This document shows positions 45,380 to 56,674 of a DNA stretch of 64,000 nucleotides, piece by piece (position 1 is the stretch's first letter; each line of letters opens with the position of its first letter). The notes under the pieces were generated by a model. It saw nothing but the letters and a program-made list of their open reading frames with translations, ran no database searches and had not been told where the DNA came from. Position numbers and translations under genes: made by a program. Source of the DNA: Notospermus geniculatus (lineage: Eukaryota; Nemertea; Pilidiophora; Heteronemertea; Lineidae); assembly GCA_002633025.1 (NCBI GenBank), contig NMRB01001018.1:45074-109073 (forward strand). Reading direction: 5' to 3'.

Positions 45380-45861
45380 GGTAACTTAGATCATTTAAAT
45401 AGATAGATTGAACAGTCTTGTCGAGCATGCATTCAAACGTCCGGATACACCAGATCATGATCAACCTCGCCACCATGAATTAGCGCTCTGGTGTACGGTG
45501 TATATTGATCGAGTCTGTAAACTTGTAAACGAGGTTGCCTAAAGGTCAAAGGTTACGTCGGCTGCCACGAGATAGAAAGCCTATTGTGATATACTCTAAA
45601 CTCCCACTTACCTGTCCCATTCCTGAACTCGAAAAAAGTGACCAAATCCTAAGTTGAAGATATCGCACTCTGTCATTCCAGGCTCGGGAGTGGGACAAGT
45701 AAGTGGACAGGACATTACTGTTTCTGACCATACCCCCACCCCATTATCTTCAGCTTTGGATTTAGTCATTTTTTCCGAGTTCAGGAATGGGGCAGGTAAG
45801 TGGGAGTTAGATTATTTCCACCCCAGGTTCGATGGGCGAATCATTTTTGTAGGAAACATAC

Positions 45862-46090
45862 TTTTCTCTGGTACATGCTACAGCCGATCTGCCTAAATGT
45901 TTCTTCTTCTTCAATACACGTTCCTCTCCTCCGACTTAGTTGACAATCATTAAAATCTTCCTTCCTGCACACATTGAACATTTGACAGTTTCCTGTGGTC
46001 ATCACGCAGGAAACAGCGCACATCAGAAAACGAGTTGTGGCAAAATGGTATAAATCAGGACGGGAAAGGGCCCTGCTGTCTGTCAGAAAA
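45862..46090 (-). CDS. PAN/apple-domain exon, downstream paralogue (copy B)
   Basis: This is the counterpart of 35418-35643, with 76 codons. Conserved blocks include DSRALSRPDLYHFATTRF, CAVSC, FNDCQLSRRRGTC and QIGCSMYQRK. The exon ends AGA AAA followed by GTATGT (donor, phase 0) and is preceded by CCTTTTATAG (possible acceptor, phase 2). An in-frame ATG lies at 46113. Copy B has one extra codon (VMTTG against VTTG) and a Trp to Cys change that adds a seventh cysteine. It probably joins the exon starting at 43838, about 2.0 kb downstream. The likely product is a secreted or surface protein; no transmembrane segment is visible in the exon. Confidence 0.65.
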
Positions 46091-46744
46091 CTATAAAAGG
46101 CATATGTATTCATTTCGTAGACATTCCGTCGAGGTAAGCTTATAGCCCGAAAAGTTGAAATTTGCTATGAAAGGGGCACTGTATCCTTCCCTATCCTTCG
46201 CTAAACATACCCACGTTAAGGGAGACCTCTATTGGCAATGTTGTTAAACTACTGCTTATCAACCTCGCCCCATGTAAAGTAAGTCTCGTTCCTAGGGTAT
46301 CCACGTATGCATTGTATTGTGATCATACATTCTCCAACAGTGAGGCAACAGGCAAAACTACTGTATTGGAGAATGACGCATTGTAACACCATCAGATTGA
46401 GCAAGTCGGTCGACGGGTGACGGCGAATATCCCTGGCTCATACAGCCATCTACATGTTCATGTACGTACATGTACATGTACATGTACATATACATAAGTA
46501 CATGTACGTAAGTATGGTAATAATGAAAATGGTAACCATAATAATAATTTATTACTTGATATAGTTCCGCTATTAGATCGGTCATGAGCGCTACTTTACA
46601 GAACTGTAAAAGACATTTTAATAATATGACATTTGAACAGTAAGACTTTTGAACAATAAAACATTTGAGATCAGACATTTGGAGGGTTAAACATACGAAG
46701 GTGTAAACGTAAGGATGCATGGTAAGAGAAAAATCAAATCTAAA

Positions 46745-47070
46745 CAAGCCTGGTGGCGACAGTGTTCACAAGGTGACTTCAGGGGTGGCACTCAGCCTCA
46801 TTCCCCCAGACTTCAGCAGCCGTGTATTGGCATATAAACACACATGATGGCGGATACACAAGAACCAGTGATTTCAAACAAGCCTGGCGGCGACAGTGTT
46901 CACAAGGTGACTTCAGGGGTGCACTCAACCTCATTCCCCAGACTTCAGCAGCCGTGTATTGGCATATAAACACACATGATGGCGGATACACAACAACCAG
47001 TGATTTCAAACAAGCCTGGTGGCGACAGTGTTCACAAGGTGACTTCAGGGGTGGCACTCAGCCTCATTCC
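46745..47070. repeat. 132-134-bp minisatellite, 2.5 units
   Basis: CAAGCCTGGYGGCGACAG starts at 46745, 46879 and 47011. Long frames are open on both strands because the unit is close to 44 codons. Not present in duplicate A. Confidence 0.85.
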
Positions 47071-47089
47071 AAGGCAAAATTGTTAGGAA

Positions 47090-47200
47090 TGGTTCATTCC
47101 CATTTCGCCAAATTGCATTTCGCCAAATTCCCAATTCGCCAAAAAAAGTTCCATTTCGCCTAATCCCATTTCGCCAAATTCCCATTTGGCCAAATTCTAA
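47090..47200. repeat. CCCATTTCGCCAAATT minisatellite
   Basis: Five to six degenerate units of 16-20 bp. Confidence 0.75.
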
Positions 47201-48291
47201 TATAAAACCAACATCGTATTTCGCAATCTTCTAAGGACTTTATCGTTCAGAAACCGATATACCCTCTAAAATCCACCCCAATAAACCTCTGAAAAAAATT
47301 CACAGCATTTCTGAGTGTTCGAAAATTCTCACACAAATAAAGGAACCATGCTAGGAAATGACTGAACGCCAAATTTCAAACCTGTCGCTCCTTCAACACA
47401 TGAGATATTATATCTCATGTGTTGAAGGAGAAAATATTGCCAGACATACTCTATAGAGACTTGCCAGACAGTGGTCACCTTGAGAACCAGTCATGCGATC
47501 TGGTCCTGTCAGCCAAGATGTCTGAATAGAGAATCAAACGCCGCCATCTTGAATCTATTACAGCACTCACATCGGGAATTTATTGCCTATAAGAGCATAT
47601 TTGCCCAACTGCTGCGGCTTTGCTGCCTTTGAATAGCATTTAGAACACGGTCAACTGTAAATCTAGGCTCACCTAGGGATGTAATATAAAACTAAACTAC
47701 GAAATTTGTAATTTTGAAACTGTGAATTTCGTGGGCCGCGAAATTGTACTTAGTGTCATTTTTGACTAACGTGACCAATTCCCTTTAATGGATGAACTAT
47801 TTCACATCAGGATAAAGGCATGTGACGAAAAATTCGACTGATAATAAAGACCTCTCCTCTGACATGCCAAAAACACACCCTTTTCTCAGCATATACCGGG
47901 TACGCAACCGACTGAAGATTTCCTGAACATCTTTTAATATACATACTGATACTCTAATGCGAGAAAATCGATCTTTGATATTGATCATAATGTTGATTTG
48001 CTTGGTTGTTATTGTGGTGATATGTATCTTCATGAATAAAAAGTATTTTCTTAAGTTTTGTAAATTCTGCAGAATTCGCGAGTTAAGTATTAAAGGGTCC
48101 CTATAGGCAGCTAGCTATTAGGCTCATATCAGTGTGGTCACTTCATCACAGGTGGCGCTAGCAACTGAAAATCTACAGATTTTGGCTCAAATGTTGGTGT
48201 TTAGTGTATTCTACTTGGTGGAGGGTCACTATTTTTTCCCTATGAACGTTACTCAGATTGGCGTTTCCCCATCTGCAGATAAATTGCCTTA

Positions 48292-48422
48292 AGGCTGATT
48301 CATACTCCGTCCGGATTTTGCGCCGACTATGATCAATTTCACTGCGTGTGCACATTCACGTCGTGGAAACCTGCGATCAGTTTCATGCGCTTGACGGTCC
48401 GCAAGCGAGTATGAATCAGCCC
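48292..48422. mobile_element. PIF/Harbinger-like MITE, GGGCTGATTC family
   Basis: 131 bp, flanked by TTA at 48289-48291 and 48423-48425. Inverted ends match 57950-58080, in the opposite orientation. Confidence 0.75.
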
Positions 48423-48429
48423 TTACAAG

Positions 48430-49260
48430 ACTTGCCAATGCAAAATCCTATAGGCCTACTCAAATGGGCTCACAGCACTGCTCTGAGTGATGGCTTACCG
48501 CCAGTGAGTGTTGCTTGTATAGAGGCTTCCCACATGACGTCACGAGCCACGTGATCCGCCATCTTGGAGTACAAACACAGTACACTCTTAGCTTGATGTC
48601 CTATGGTTTGTCCATGTTTTGTCCGAAATAATGGTGAATTCTTCCTTTGTCATTTGACTGACAATATTCCATACATGTCGATAAATAAATATTTCATCGG
48701 AATGTCACGAAATAATAATCAAATAATCAGTACAATGCGTAAACGCAGCTGCCGATTTCAATGTTTACACTTTTGACTCGGGCCGCCATATGAGCTGACG
48801 CGGTCAGTGATGTCTTCTGGACGTCATCTCCGTGGCAATAGAGAGGATGCGCAGCTTTCCGACTCCGACTTCAACTACGAGAAGGAATTGCAGTCCGCTA
48901 TGGACGTCCTTCATAAAAACGATGTGATAGAAGTGTTCAATTCGTCAAACACCATAAATTGAAGGCAGACAAAATTGGCCTTATAAATCGGAAGTGCGGA
49001 TAAATAATGAATATTGAAGTTGTTATCCTAGTCGTTACGACTTTGAGACACGACTATGACGACTACGATATTTGCGACTTACGCGCACTTCTGATTACGA
49101 GTCAAAATTATTCTGCCACAAAGTTATGGTATTTTACGATTTGCAAACGTAGTGTGAGCATGAAGCCACAACGTCACAACAGTGTGACGTTGACGTTCCG
49201 TACAATGTCACAGTGGAGAAGTGGATACGGTCGCAGTGCCACCCCGATGATAGAAACAAA
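48430..49260. other. Unassigned DNA
   Basis: An end resembling the GAGAGGATGCGCAGC element is at 48840-48865. Otherwise no feature seen. Confidence 0.4.
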
Positions 49261-49269
49261 ATAGCTACA

Positions 49270-49532
49270 ACCCCATTACTATTTACTTTGTTCCTTTCTA
49301 GCAAATGCTAGAATATTATATGCATAATACTGAGCAATTGCTCCAACTGTAGAACCTTTAGTAAACAAGCAAATGCTTGTCAAGTAAGCATTTTCTTTGA
49401 AGAAGTAGTAAAAGATTATGCATATGAAACCAAGTAATTGCTTTTACTTTTACTTTTGGCTTCAAGCAACTGCTTTTACTTTTTGCTTTTGCTAGAAGTT
49501 AATGCTTCATTTTTTCGCATACGGCCCAATGT
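49270..49532. mobile_element. Truncated AGCAAATGCTT element
   Basis: Matches 28320-28576, ending GCATACGGCCCAATG. Confidence 0.65.
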
Positions 49533-50079
49533 CGCCACAAAAGGCACATACCGGTGCTGTTCATTGTACATGTAGAAGTGGTATTATTTTACTCAGCTGC
49601 AGCTGAACCTGTGCATGTATACGATATCGCAATGCGGCGACAGTTGCGTTTTAATCAAAGAAATACATGTAAGATATGAAATTGGTAGAATATATAATTT
49701 TTGCAATGCTACATTAACAATAGTGGAAGTAATGAAAGGATTGCGTGCTGGGGAAGACGGGGCATTATTAGATATGTCGATTCCAGCTGTTTTCAACAAG
49801 TTTACCACGGGCCTAATCAGTATTTTTGAATTTTAAAAATGACCTGTCATCTTATTTTTGACGGAATTTGCTGCTGAAAAATTAAACCATGCTTTCTTGT
49901 CAATTTCAACTGATGATAATTGACTTTTTTTATGATTAGAACTTAATAGGCTTTTCATGCAGAGTTGGGTTAATGAGGAACCGGCGGAACTAATCCGTGA
50001 CGTGGCGCTGACGAACAACTCAGTTAAAACTATGACGTATTAAGCCAACGTTATCATGGTTATTTGCCATTTAATTCTA

Positions 50080-50930
50080 CACCCTACTTTAGCCCTAAAT
50101 ATACCTGAAGTAGTCTGATATGCCTGCTCAGAATAAGAGTTAGTTAGTATTTGTTATAAAAAAACAGCGTTTTCGGTGATTTTGATGGTTTTGAGGCAAA
50201 ATTTGACATATATGTCGTTTCTGTGTTACCGTGATGTCATACAATGTTTAAAATATAGCTATCTGAATAAGAGGTACCATATTTCTATCTATTCGTAATA
50301 CATTAAAATACACAGTACAGAGTTGAAATGGATGTGGACCCTTAAAACCATCACCCCCTCAGGTCTTAACACAAGATGCTGAGGTTGTGAGTTCCTAGTT
50401 TGGCATTCGTGTTCTTCTCACTCTCTCCCCCTGGTAGGCCTATTTCGTTTTAGGTTCTCCAGTTGTGGAGGGCACGTGGCTCCCCTTCTGGTCTAGGCCT
50501 TGTTTCCCCCCCCCCCCTTGCTCTATTCCTCCTCGCCCTATTCTTCTCATTGCTCAGTGATTTGCATTATCCATTCTGGTTTTTTCCTACAAATCTGGAA
50601 GTTGACTTCCTTTATATTCTCTTACTTTGTGTTGACCTTTGTGCATCTTTTCGCTTTGTGCTTGTTATGTATTACACATGTCATATTTATTAAACCCTTT
50701 TCTTTCAGCTAAATCAGTTTCTCCTTAATTACATCCACTCTCTTTATTAGGTCCAGCAACCATCCGTGGGGCTTGGACACTTTTCTTTCCTTAATTACAT
50801 CCACTCCCTGAATTAGGTCCAGCAACCATCCGTGGTGCTTGGACACTATTCTTTCCTTAATTGCTCACTCATCCTGTCTACATAGGTTAGTTCCACCTTC
50901 GGGTTTCAGCTCAGTCTTTTCTAGAGTTTC
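50080..50930. other. Unassigned DNA with short direct repeat
   Basis: Around 50720-50870 a unit of about 74 bp (CCTTAATTACATCCACTC, GGTCCAGCAACCATCCGTGG) occurs twice. A C-run is at 50508. No gene. Confidence 0.5.
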
Positions 50931-50934
50931 AGAT

Positions 50935-51050
50935 TGTAAAGTTCCACTTGAAAAAGACCCCGGTTGGGGTCGAAAATTCGTGAATTCTGGAGATTGACTT
51001 CTTGCTTATTATCATTTTGTGTGTAAATTTTGTGCTATTCTGTATCGTGG
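50935..51050 (+). mobile_element. Penelope-like end, copy 3
   Basis: CACTTGAAAAAGACCCCGG, TTGGGGTCGAAAATTCG, CTGGAGATTGACTTCTTG and TTTTGTGTGTAAATTTTGTG match the other two copies. No inverted partner is seen. Confidence 0.45.
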
Positions 51051-51069
51051 TAATACATTATAGGGTCTA

Positions 51070-51310
51070 AAACCGGCGAGAAAAAAGTTAGCTGTACATG
51101 GACACTTGAATTTGTAATACAAGTCTGTATAAGTATTGCAATGGAATTCCAATGAACGATTTTAAGAATCTTAATTAGGGGTATAAAGCTACTGAATTGA
51201 AATGTCCATCACGTGATTTCAGACACCTCAGACATCAGACTGACCAAAAATCCATGTTGGATCTGTTCGGCTAATTGGTACTCAAAATCGGGCTGGCTCA
51301 GGGACTATAT
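51070..51310 (+). repeat. Uninterrupted copy of the 12429 repeat
   Basis: Provides the empty site for the element 12536-12895. Confidence 0.65.
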
Positions 51311-51572
51311 GCCTGGTTTTGGCAGAACGGGTCACATTTATTCCCACATTACTATAGATACCATTGTCAGCCAGGAGGGAACGGTCATACACCGATGTAT
51401 GAAACATATTCAAACTGACTTATCGTCAAGACCGTGTCAACAGGAATCCGTATAGTTTGTTGTAAATCTCTAGTTCAGTAATTGTATTTCTAGAAGCCTT
51501 ACATATTCGGGAAGACCTCGAGTTTTTCCTGTTCGACCCAAGCCAAATCTCACCGTGACCAACAATAAAACA

Positions 51573-52177
51573 TCGATCAGTATTTTGGTTCCCAAACCCG
51601 CCGCTAGGGCCAGAAGGCTTCGGTTCTGGCTGCCATTTTATTGCTGACGTCATTGTAGGATAGACTGGTACCCGGTCTTCTGGGCAGCTTGCATTCGAAG
51701 ACCGGTGAAAGCAAATGATGTAAGCCGGATTCCCGGCTAGTGACGTCATTCTACAGCTCCAAGAGCAATAGACCGACGCTGAAATATAGACCAGCGGGCG
51801 CCATGATGGTTTTAGGCATTTGCTTGCGTCTGTCCTAGTATTTTTAAACAGGACAGTGTTCGGTCTAATTGTAGGAGTCCATTTTCCCCCTGTCTAAAAA
51901 GGGCGATGGTTTTGAGCTTTTGTTACAGATCTGTGACGCATACAAAGATTCTCATCAAGAAACTTCCTCGGTGTTGCCATTCCGCGCGATTCGGCATGTT
52001 CGATTACATTTAGCACCCACGTGGTTACGGTTACCCTATTCTAAAAATAACCCGTGATGTCAACATAATGATCTATAAATAGATCCGCGACGAGTTTTAT
52101 GCCGCAAAGATGGCAGTCAGAACCGAAGTCTTCTAGCACTAGCGGCGGCTTCGGGAACCAAAATGGGTCGATCAGTT
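51573..52177. mobile_element. Element with about 65-bp diverged inverted ends
   Basis: 51573-51640 and 52109-52177 are inverted, sharing TTTTGGTTCCC, CCGCCGCTAG and CTTCGGTTCTG. The TAGACCGR element is inserted inside. Confidence 0.6.
51661..51867. mobile_element. TAGACCGR element with 9-bp TSD, copy 3, deleted
   Basis: ATTGTAGGA flanks it at 51652-51660 and 51868-51876. Reverse orientation; about half the interior is deleted (207 bp). It is nested in the inverted-repeat element 51573-52177. Confidence 0.85.
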
Positions 52178-52525
52178 GAAGAAATTCATTGCGCTGTGAC
52201 ATGCAGGAGCTCCCGAAATCAGCTGATCATGCCAGTTGTGTGCATGGGTGGTTATTAGTGCCACTGTATGCATGAGGTACGTTCTAAAATACGGGCCATG
52301 GTCTCCAGGGGGCTATTCTGGAAACTGGACGATGGCCACCCAGGTGAGCACATGGTTCTTGGACCATTTCATTAGGGTTGGATTCAGCAACCCTCGTATT
52401 AGCTCTCAGTTATGATTTTTAACTTGCATCAGATTCAACAGATGTTACTACATTGTCAGGAATGATGTGGTCTTCCAAGCTTGATGACGATAAAATCACT
52501 GCTGCACCCGCCGTCATCATTATTA

Positions 52526-53044
52526 GAGAGGATGCGCAGCGTCACGACTCCCACTCCCACTCCGAGGTGACACCCTTTTTGCGTCTTACGTCATCAGTTA
52601 CTGCAGGGGTTTCCCGGTGAAGTCGGTGAAGTCGGTCGGAAAAACGAGTTGAAAGCATCGAAGTCGTAAGTGGTTTCCCACTTGCTTTTTCTCTTGTTTG
52701 AGCAGGTGTTAAATATGATTAAGGTTGACATAGCATTCTTTGAACATTATTCTTGAAACACTGATCCCTTTTATCGGGATGGAGGGTGCTGAACACATCA
52801 AATTTACGTGTTTTTTTGGTGTGCCAAAATCGTGAAAAAAGGCGGCGTAGGCGCGCTACACATGGCCTACAGATCCATGACGTTGGTTGGGGACCACTGC
52901 GTGAAGGACGACGTCATGTGACGTCGCCCACGTCGTAATCACTTCACGTCTTGCGCAACCTGAAAAACGACGCTACGAGTTCCGAGAACGACTCCGAGAC
53001 CAACTCGGAGTGGGAGTGGGAGTCGTGACGCTGCGCATCCTCTC
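52526..53044. mobile_element. Element with perfect 41-bp inverted ends, TA TSD
   Basis: 52526-52566 and 53004-53044 are exact inverted copies (GAGAGGATGCGCAGCGTCAC...), each including CACTCC repeats. TA at 52524 and 53045. A diverged left end is at 48840. No transposase seen. Confidence 0.8.
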
Positions 53045-53046
53045 TA

Positions 53047-53140
53047 ATGTCCCCCGGAGCCCTCGGAGGGGGACTTGAAAATACAGGCCGTCCGTCCACC
53101 TATGCCGCTCGCCGCTAGTCCCTTCCGCTGTATAACTTAA
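53047..53140 (+). repeat. Hairpin head of third satellite family
   Basis: GTCCCCCGGAGCCCTCGGAG pairs with itself through GGGGGAC, followed by GTCCGTCC. It is followed, after the inserted element 53141-53642, by the 301-bp array. Confidence 0.55.
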
Positions 53141-53642
53141 AGGCCTGTCTACACGATCATACATTTGTTCAAAACATCGTCATACATCTGTATGATAATG
53201 TTCATGGACAAATGTATGATCGTGTGGACTATTTTCCCAACAAACTTGAACATGTAATGATAATTTTTAGCTGCATGTTTCATCTTGCCAACAAATGCAC
53301 AACATCCCCCAAAAATTGTATGTTTATGGACAAATGTATGATCGTGTGGACGATTTTCCCAACAAAATTGAATAGCATCCAACATCATCCTTTCTCCATC
53401 ATACTTCATCATACAAATGTCCATGAATGTTGGACTGTAGATCGAAATCCACAACAAACTTGAACATCATCATACAAGTTTATGATGCTGTTTTGAACAA
53501 TGTATGATGACATATGATGATATTCAAAATTTTTGCTGCATTGTGTAGACGGAAATCCACGACAAACTTGGGCATCATCATACATCATCATACAAATGTA
53601 TGATGATGTTTTGAACAAATGTATGATCGTGTAGACAGGCCT
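53141..53642. mobile_element. 502-bp element rich in CATCATACAAATG
   Basis: Inverted ends AGGCCTGTCTACACGATCAT extend about 45 bp. The interior is full of ATCATACA/TGTATGAT words. It is inserted in a 301-bp satellite monomer (TATAACTT left, GAACGACTG right). Confidence 0.7.
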
Positions 53643-54420
53643 TGAACGACTGAAAATTTTGGATTCATATTTGGTGGAGGGGTGTATCACGAGACAAAGG
53701 TGTGTCGCGTGAAAGAATCGGCCAAATCCGATTCTCCACTTTGCCACCAGGGGCCAAAAGCCACCAAAGCACAAAAACTGTGATACGCCTTTAATACTGA
53801 ACGGAATTTCACAAAATTTTTATGGTAGGCTCATCTAGCAAGGGTACATAATATACTCTGTGCGTTTTCAATTTAATTCATTTTTCAGCCCTGTAGGGGG
53901 CGCTTTATAAAAACCACATAAGTTCCCTTCCGCTCTGTAACTTCTGAACGACTGAAAATTTTGGGTTGATATTTGGTGGGGGATGTACCATGGGCCAACG
54001 GTGTGTCGGGTGAAAGAATCGGCCAAATCTGATTCTCCACATTGCCACCAGGGGGCCAAAAGCCGAAACACAAAAACTGTGATTTTGCCTTTAATACTGA
54101 ACGGAATTTCATCAAAGTTTTATGACAGGCTCATCTAGCAAGGGTACATAATATATCATAGGATTTTAAAGTTTAATTGATTTTTCAGCCCTGAAGGGGG
54201 CACTTTGTAAAATCCACAAAAGTTTCCTTCCGCTCTGTAACTTCGGAACGACTGAACATTTTGGGTTGATATTTGGTGGAGGGATGTATCATGGGCCAAC
54301 GATGTGTCGCGTCAAATAATCGACCAAATCTGATTTTCCACTTTGCCACCAGGGGGCCAAAAAGCCGAATCACATAAACTGTGATTGTGCCATAAATACT
54401 GAACGGAATCTTCAAAATAC
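53643..54420 (+). repeat. 301-bp satellite, about 2.6 monomers
   Basis: GAACGACTGAAMATTTTGG recurs at 53644, 53946 and 54246. Each unit has CCACCAGGGGGCCAAA and GCCCTGWAGGGGGCRCTT. Related monomers are at 3600-4080. Confidence 0.85.
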
Positions 54421-55377
54421 ATGACCGTCGGACTTGCACCCGGGGCGACGGGGGACGTTCAATGCTGTGCTTGTGATTTTTAACTTGCATCAGATTCAAC
54501 AGATGTTACTACATTGTCAGGAATGATCTGATCTTTCAAGCTAGATGACGATAAAATCACTGCTGCACCCGTCATCATTTTTATAATCTCAGTGTGTTGA
54601 TAAAATCTCTCTCTGACAGATTTATCTAGCATTATTAGCGAAATAGAGAAATAGAAAAATCACACATCACATTTCATCAGATATAGAATTTGTGCGAGCC
54701 GTCTGTTTACTTTCTGTAGAAAGCAGCAGACGTGACATGAATCCGCCTATGACGTCATAGCAAAGAAATGCAGTCTCTGGGACAATCTCGTCCCCTCAGT
54801 TCAATGCCACATTAAAGGGAGACTCCACTCATTGTGTGAATTTCTGAATTTTTGAAATATCGTTCATACATTCAAATTCATTGATATCTGCAACATGTCA
54901 GATTTTTTAAAAATCAGCAAACTCATCATTTTACGAGTTTTAATTGAATCCCAAGGGGACCATTGCACAGCACATGTGATGTCATATGTGCTCAATGCAT
55001 ATTTATGAAGGTACAACCAATAGGCCTAGGCAGTTACAGTAGAATAGCTCATTCACTACAAAGGTCGTCAGCCTATTGACACTTGTGACATCACAATTCA
55101 TGGCATTAGTCTCTATGGATTGATAAAAATTCAAAAGCTTACACTTCGTAGATACGAAGTGGAAATTTAAAAATTCAAGATGCACCAACACTCTCTCGGT
55201 CTTACATGATATGTATGCTAAAGACGCACTGGTAGCAGGGACATTTGTGGTACCAACCATCTCCTGAAATACATGAGGTCCTGGAAATGAAGTCCAATTT
55301 CGTATTTCGTACTTTGTGTTTCGTCAGATTTGCAGACTGCGCTTATTACACATTATTTCTGTCTTCTTTTCTTCCAG

Positions 55378-55425
55378 ATATTGTAACAGTTCTTAAGAAT
55401 TACAAGTTTATCAAGAGGGAAAAAG
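55378..55425 (+). pseudogene. 48-nt exon-like segment, copy 2
   Basis: Same structure as 26219-26266: CTTTTCTTCCAG acceptor, 48 nt, GTAGGT donor. The peptide reads (D)IVTVLKNYKFIKREK(G). Against copy 1 at least three of the few base changes alter the residue (E to V, D to N, L to F), so there is little sign of selection on this copy. It directly follows a truncated copy of the long-TIR element at 55140-55335, suggesting mobilisation with repeat DNA. Confidence 0.4.
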
Positions 55426-55542
55426 GTAGGTGCCGTTTTATTTTCATGACTAAGTGACGCCGGTGTAGCATTTTTGAATGTCCGGTGAAGACCTGTGTCT
55501 CAAAAAAACAACCAATTTGGAATAGGTGGAACTAAAGCTTTA

Positions 55543-55670
55543 GGGCCATATTCATAAAGGGTGTTTAAGACTTAGACGCGTGTAACTTCACTAAATGCAC
55601 ACACTTCCACCATGCATTTGAGGAAGTTACACGTGTCTAAATCTTAAACACCCTTTTTGAATATGGCCCT
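55543..55670. mobile_element. GGGCCATATTCATAAAGGG MITE
   Basis: Ends are inverted over about 45 bp, through AAGGGTGTTTAAG to GTGTAACTTC. The TSD is unclear. Partial relative at 32757. Confidence 0.65.
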
Positions 55671-55724
55671 GTAAAGCGTTAAAATGAATTGATCATAACA
55701 GTGCGCTGGCCTAAATCACAACAA

Positions 55725-56205
55725 ACATAAAGGTTTAATTAACTTACAAATTTAGCATTTTATAAATGTGGACAGTATCCCTTTAAACCTCAACAGATTT
55801 GCATTCTGACTCTTCCATTTGATAGGCAAGACCCTTCTGCATGTTTAGTGCAAATTTTGTTGAATTCAGAGTAGTTGATCTTATGATACAAAAGGACTGA
55901 ATTAATGAGAACCCCACGAACGATGAGAGCGCAGGGTCATCTGTGTACATTTGAACAGGCTAACGTACATTTGCACGTGGAACACTAATTGTGCTGAAAA
56001 TAGCTCTGTTATCCTCAGAAATGGAATTCAAGGCATCAAGTTGGCAGATTCATATACCCCACTACCATAAAAGGTTGAAGCTCCTGCCTATTACGTAAAG
56101 CCAAAATTCAGGCAGTGAGAGACATCTGGTGGCAACACATGAAGTGTATCCCTCAGTTACTTCATCGTTCGCAGCTAAACCTTTATGTTTGATTCCTTTA
56201 TGGTG
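55725..56205 (+). mobile_element. Second copy of the 22807 repeat
   Basis: Nearly the same sequence as 22807-23300 in direct orientation, with small indels. Confidence 0.65.
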
Positions 56206-56674
56206 CTACGTTTAACTGCTCCAGATCATTTAGATTGGGCATGCAATGGCGTAGTAAGACCAATAATTGTAAATTGATCACTGGCGTGGGAGATAGTGGA
56301 ACTAAACATCGAGTTTATTGGCCAAGTGGGAAGGAGAGAGAACAACGCTGCCTACGAATAGGTCTTATTTGTTACAGTGCATGGGTCTGACATTTCGTTG
56401 GACGCGGGTGGTCGGTGTTAGGCTAAGTCAACGGCGTCTCTAGTATGTAAGACGAACGCGTTTTGCGTAGCAATGGCGATTTCAAATATGGGAATAAAAC
56501 TAATGCCTGATTTTTACTTGGAAAATAAGGAATAGTGGGATATTAGGGAGGTTTCGCAAATCTGACGAAAAAACGAAATACGAATTACGAAATTGGACTT
56601 CACTTCCATGACGTAATGCATTTCGGGAGATGCTGACAATACCATGGCGTGGTCCTTTAATTTCACAGTAAGCA

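Larger units (their letters stand above)
40857..48095. repeat. Segmental duplication, copy B
   Basis: Second copy of 31652-38845. Lineage-specific insertions in each copy (31838-32673, 33643-34122, 38468-38809 in A; 41118-41265, 41866-42012, 44277-45175 in B) explain most length differences. Confidence 0.8.

Noticed and set aside
46358-46747. Possible signal-peptide exon upstream of PAN copy B
   Set aside because: The peptide runs through MYMYMYMYV-coding microsatellite; similarity to 36671-36907 is low and not frame-preserving.
46745-47085. CRISPR-like array
   Set aside because: Units are contiguous 132-134 bp repeats without spacers, in an animal genome.
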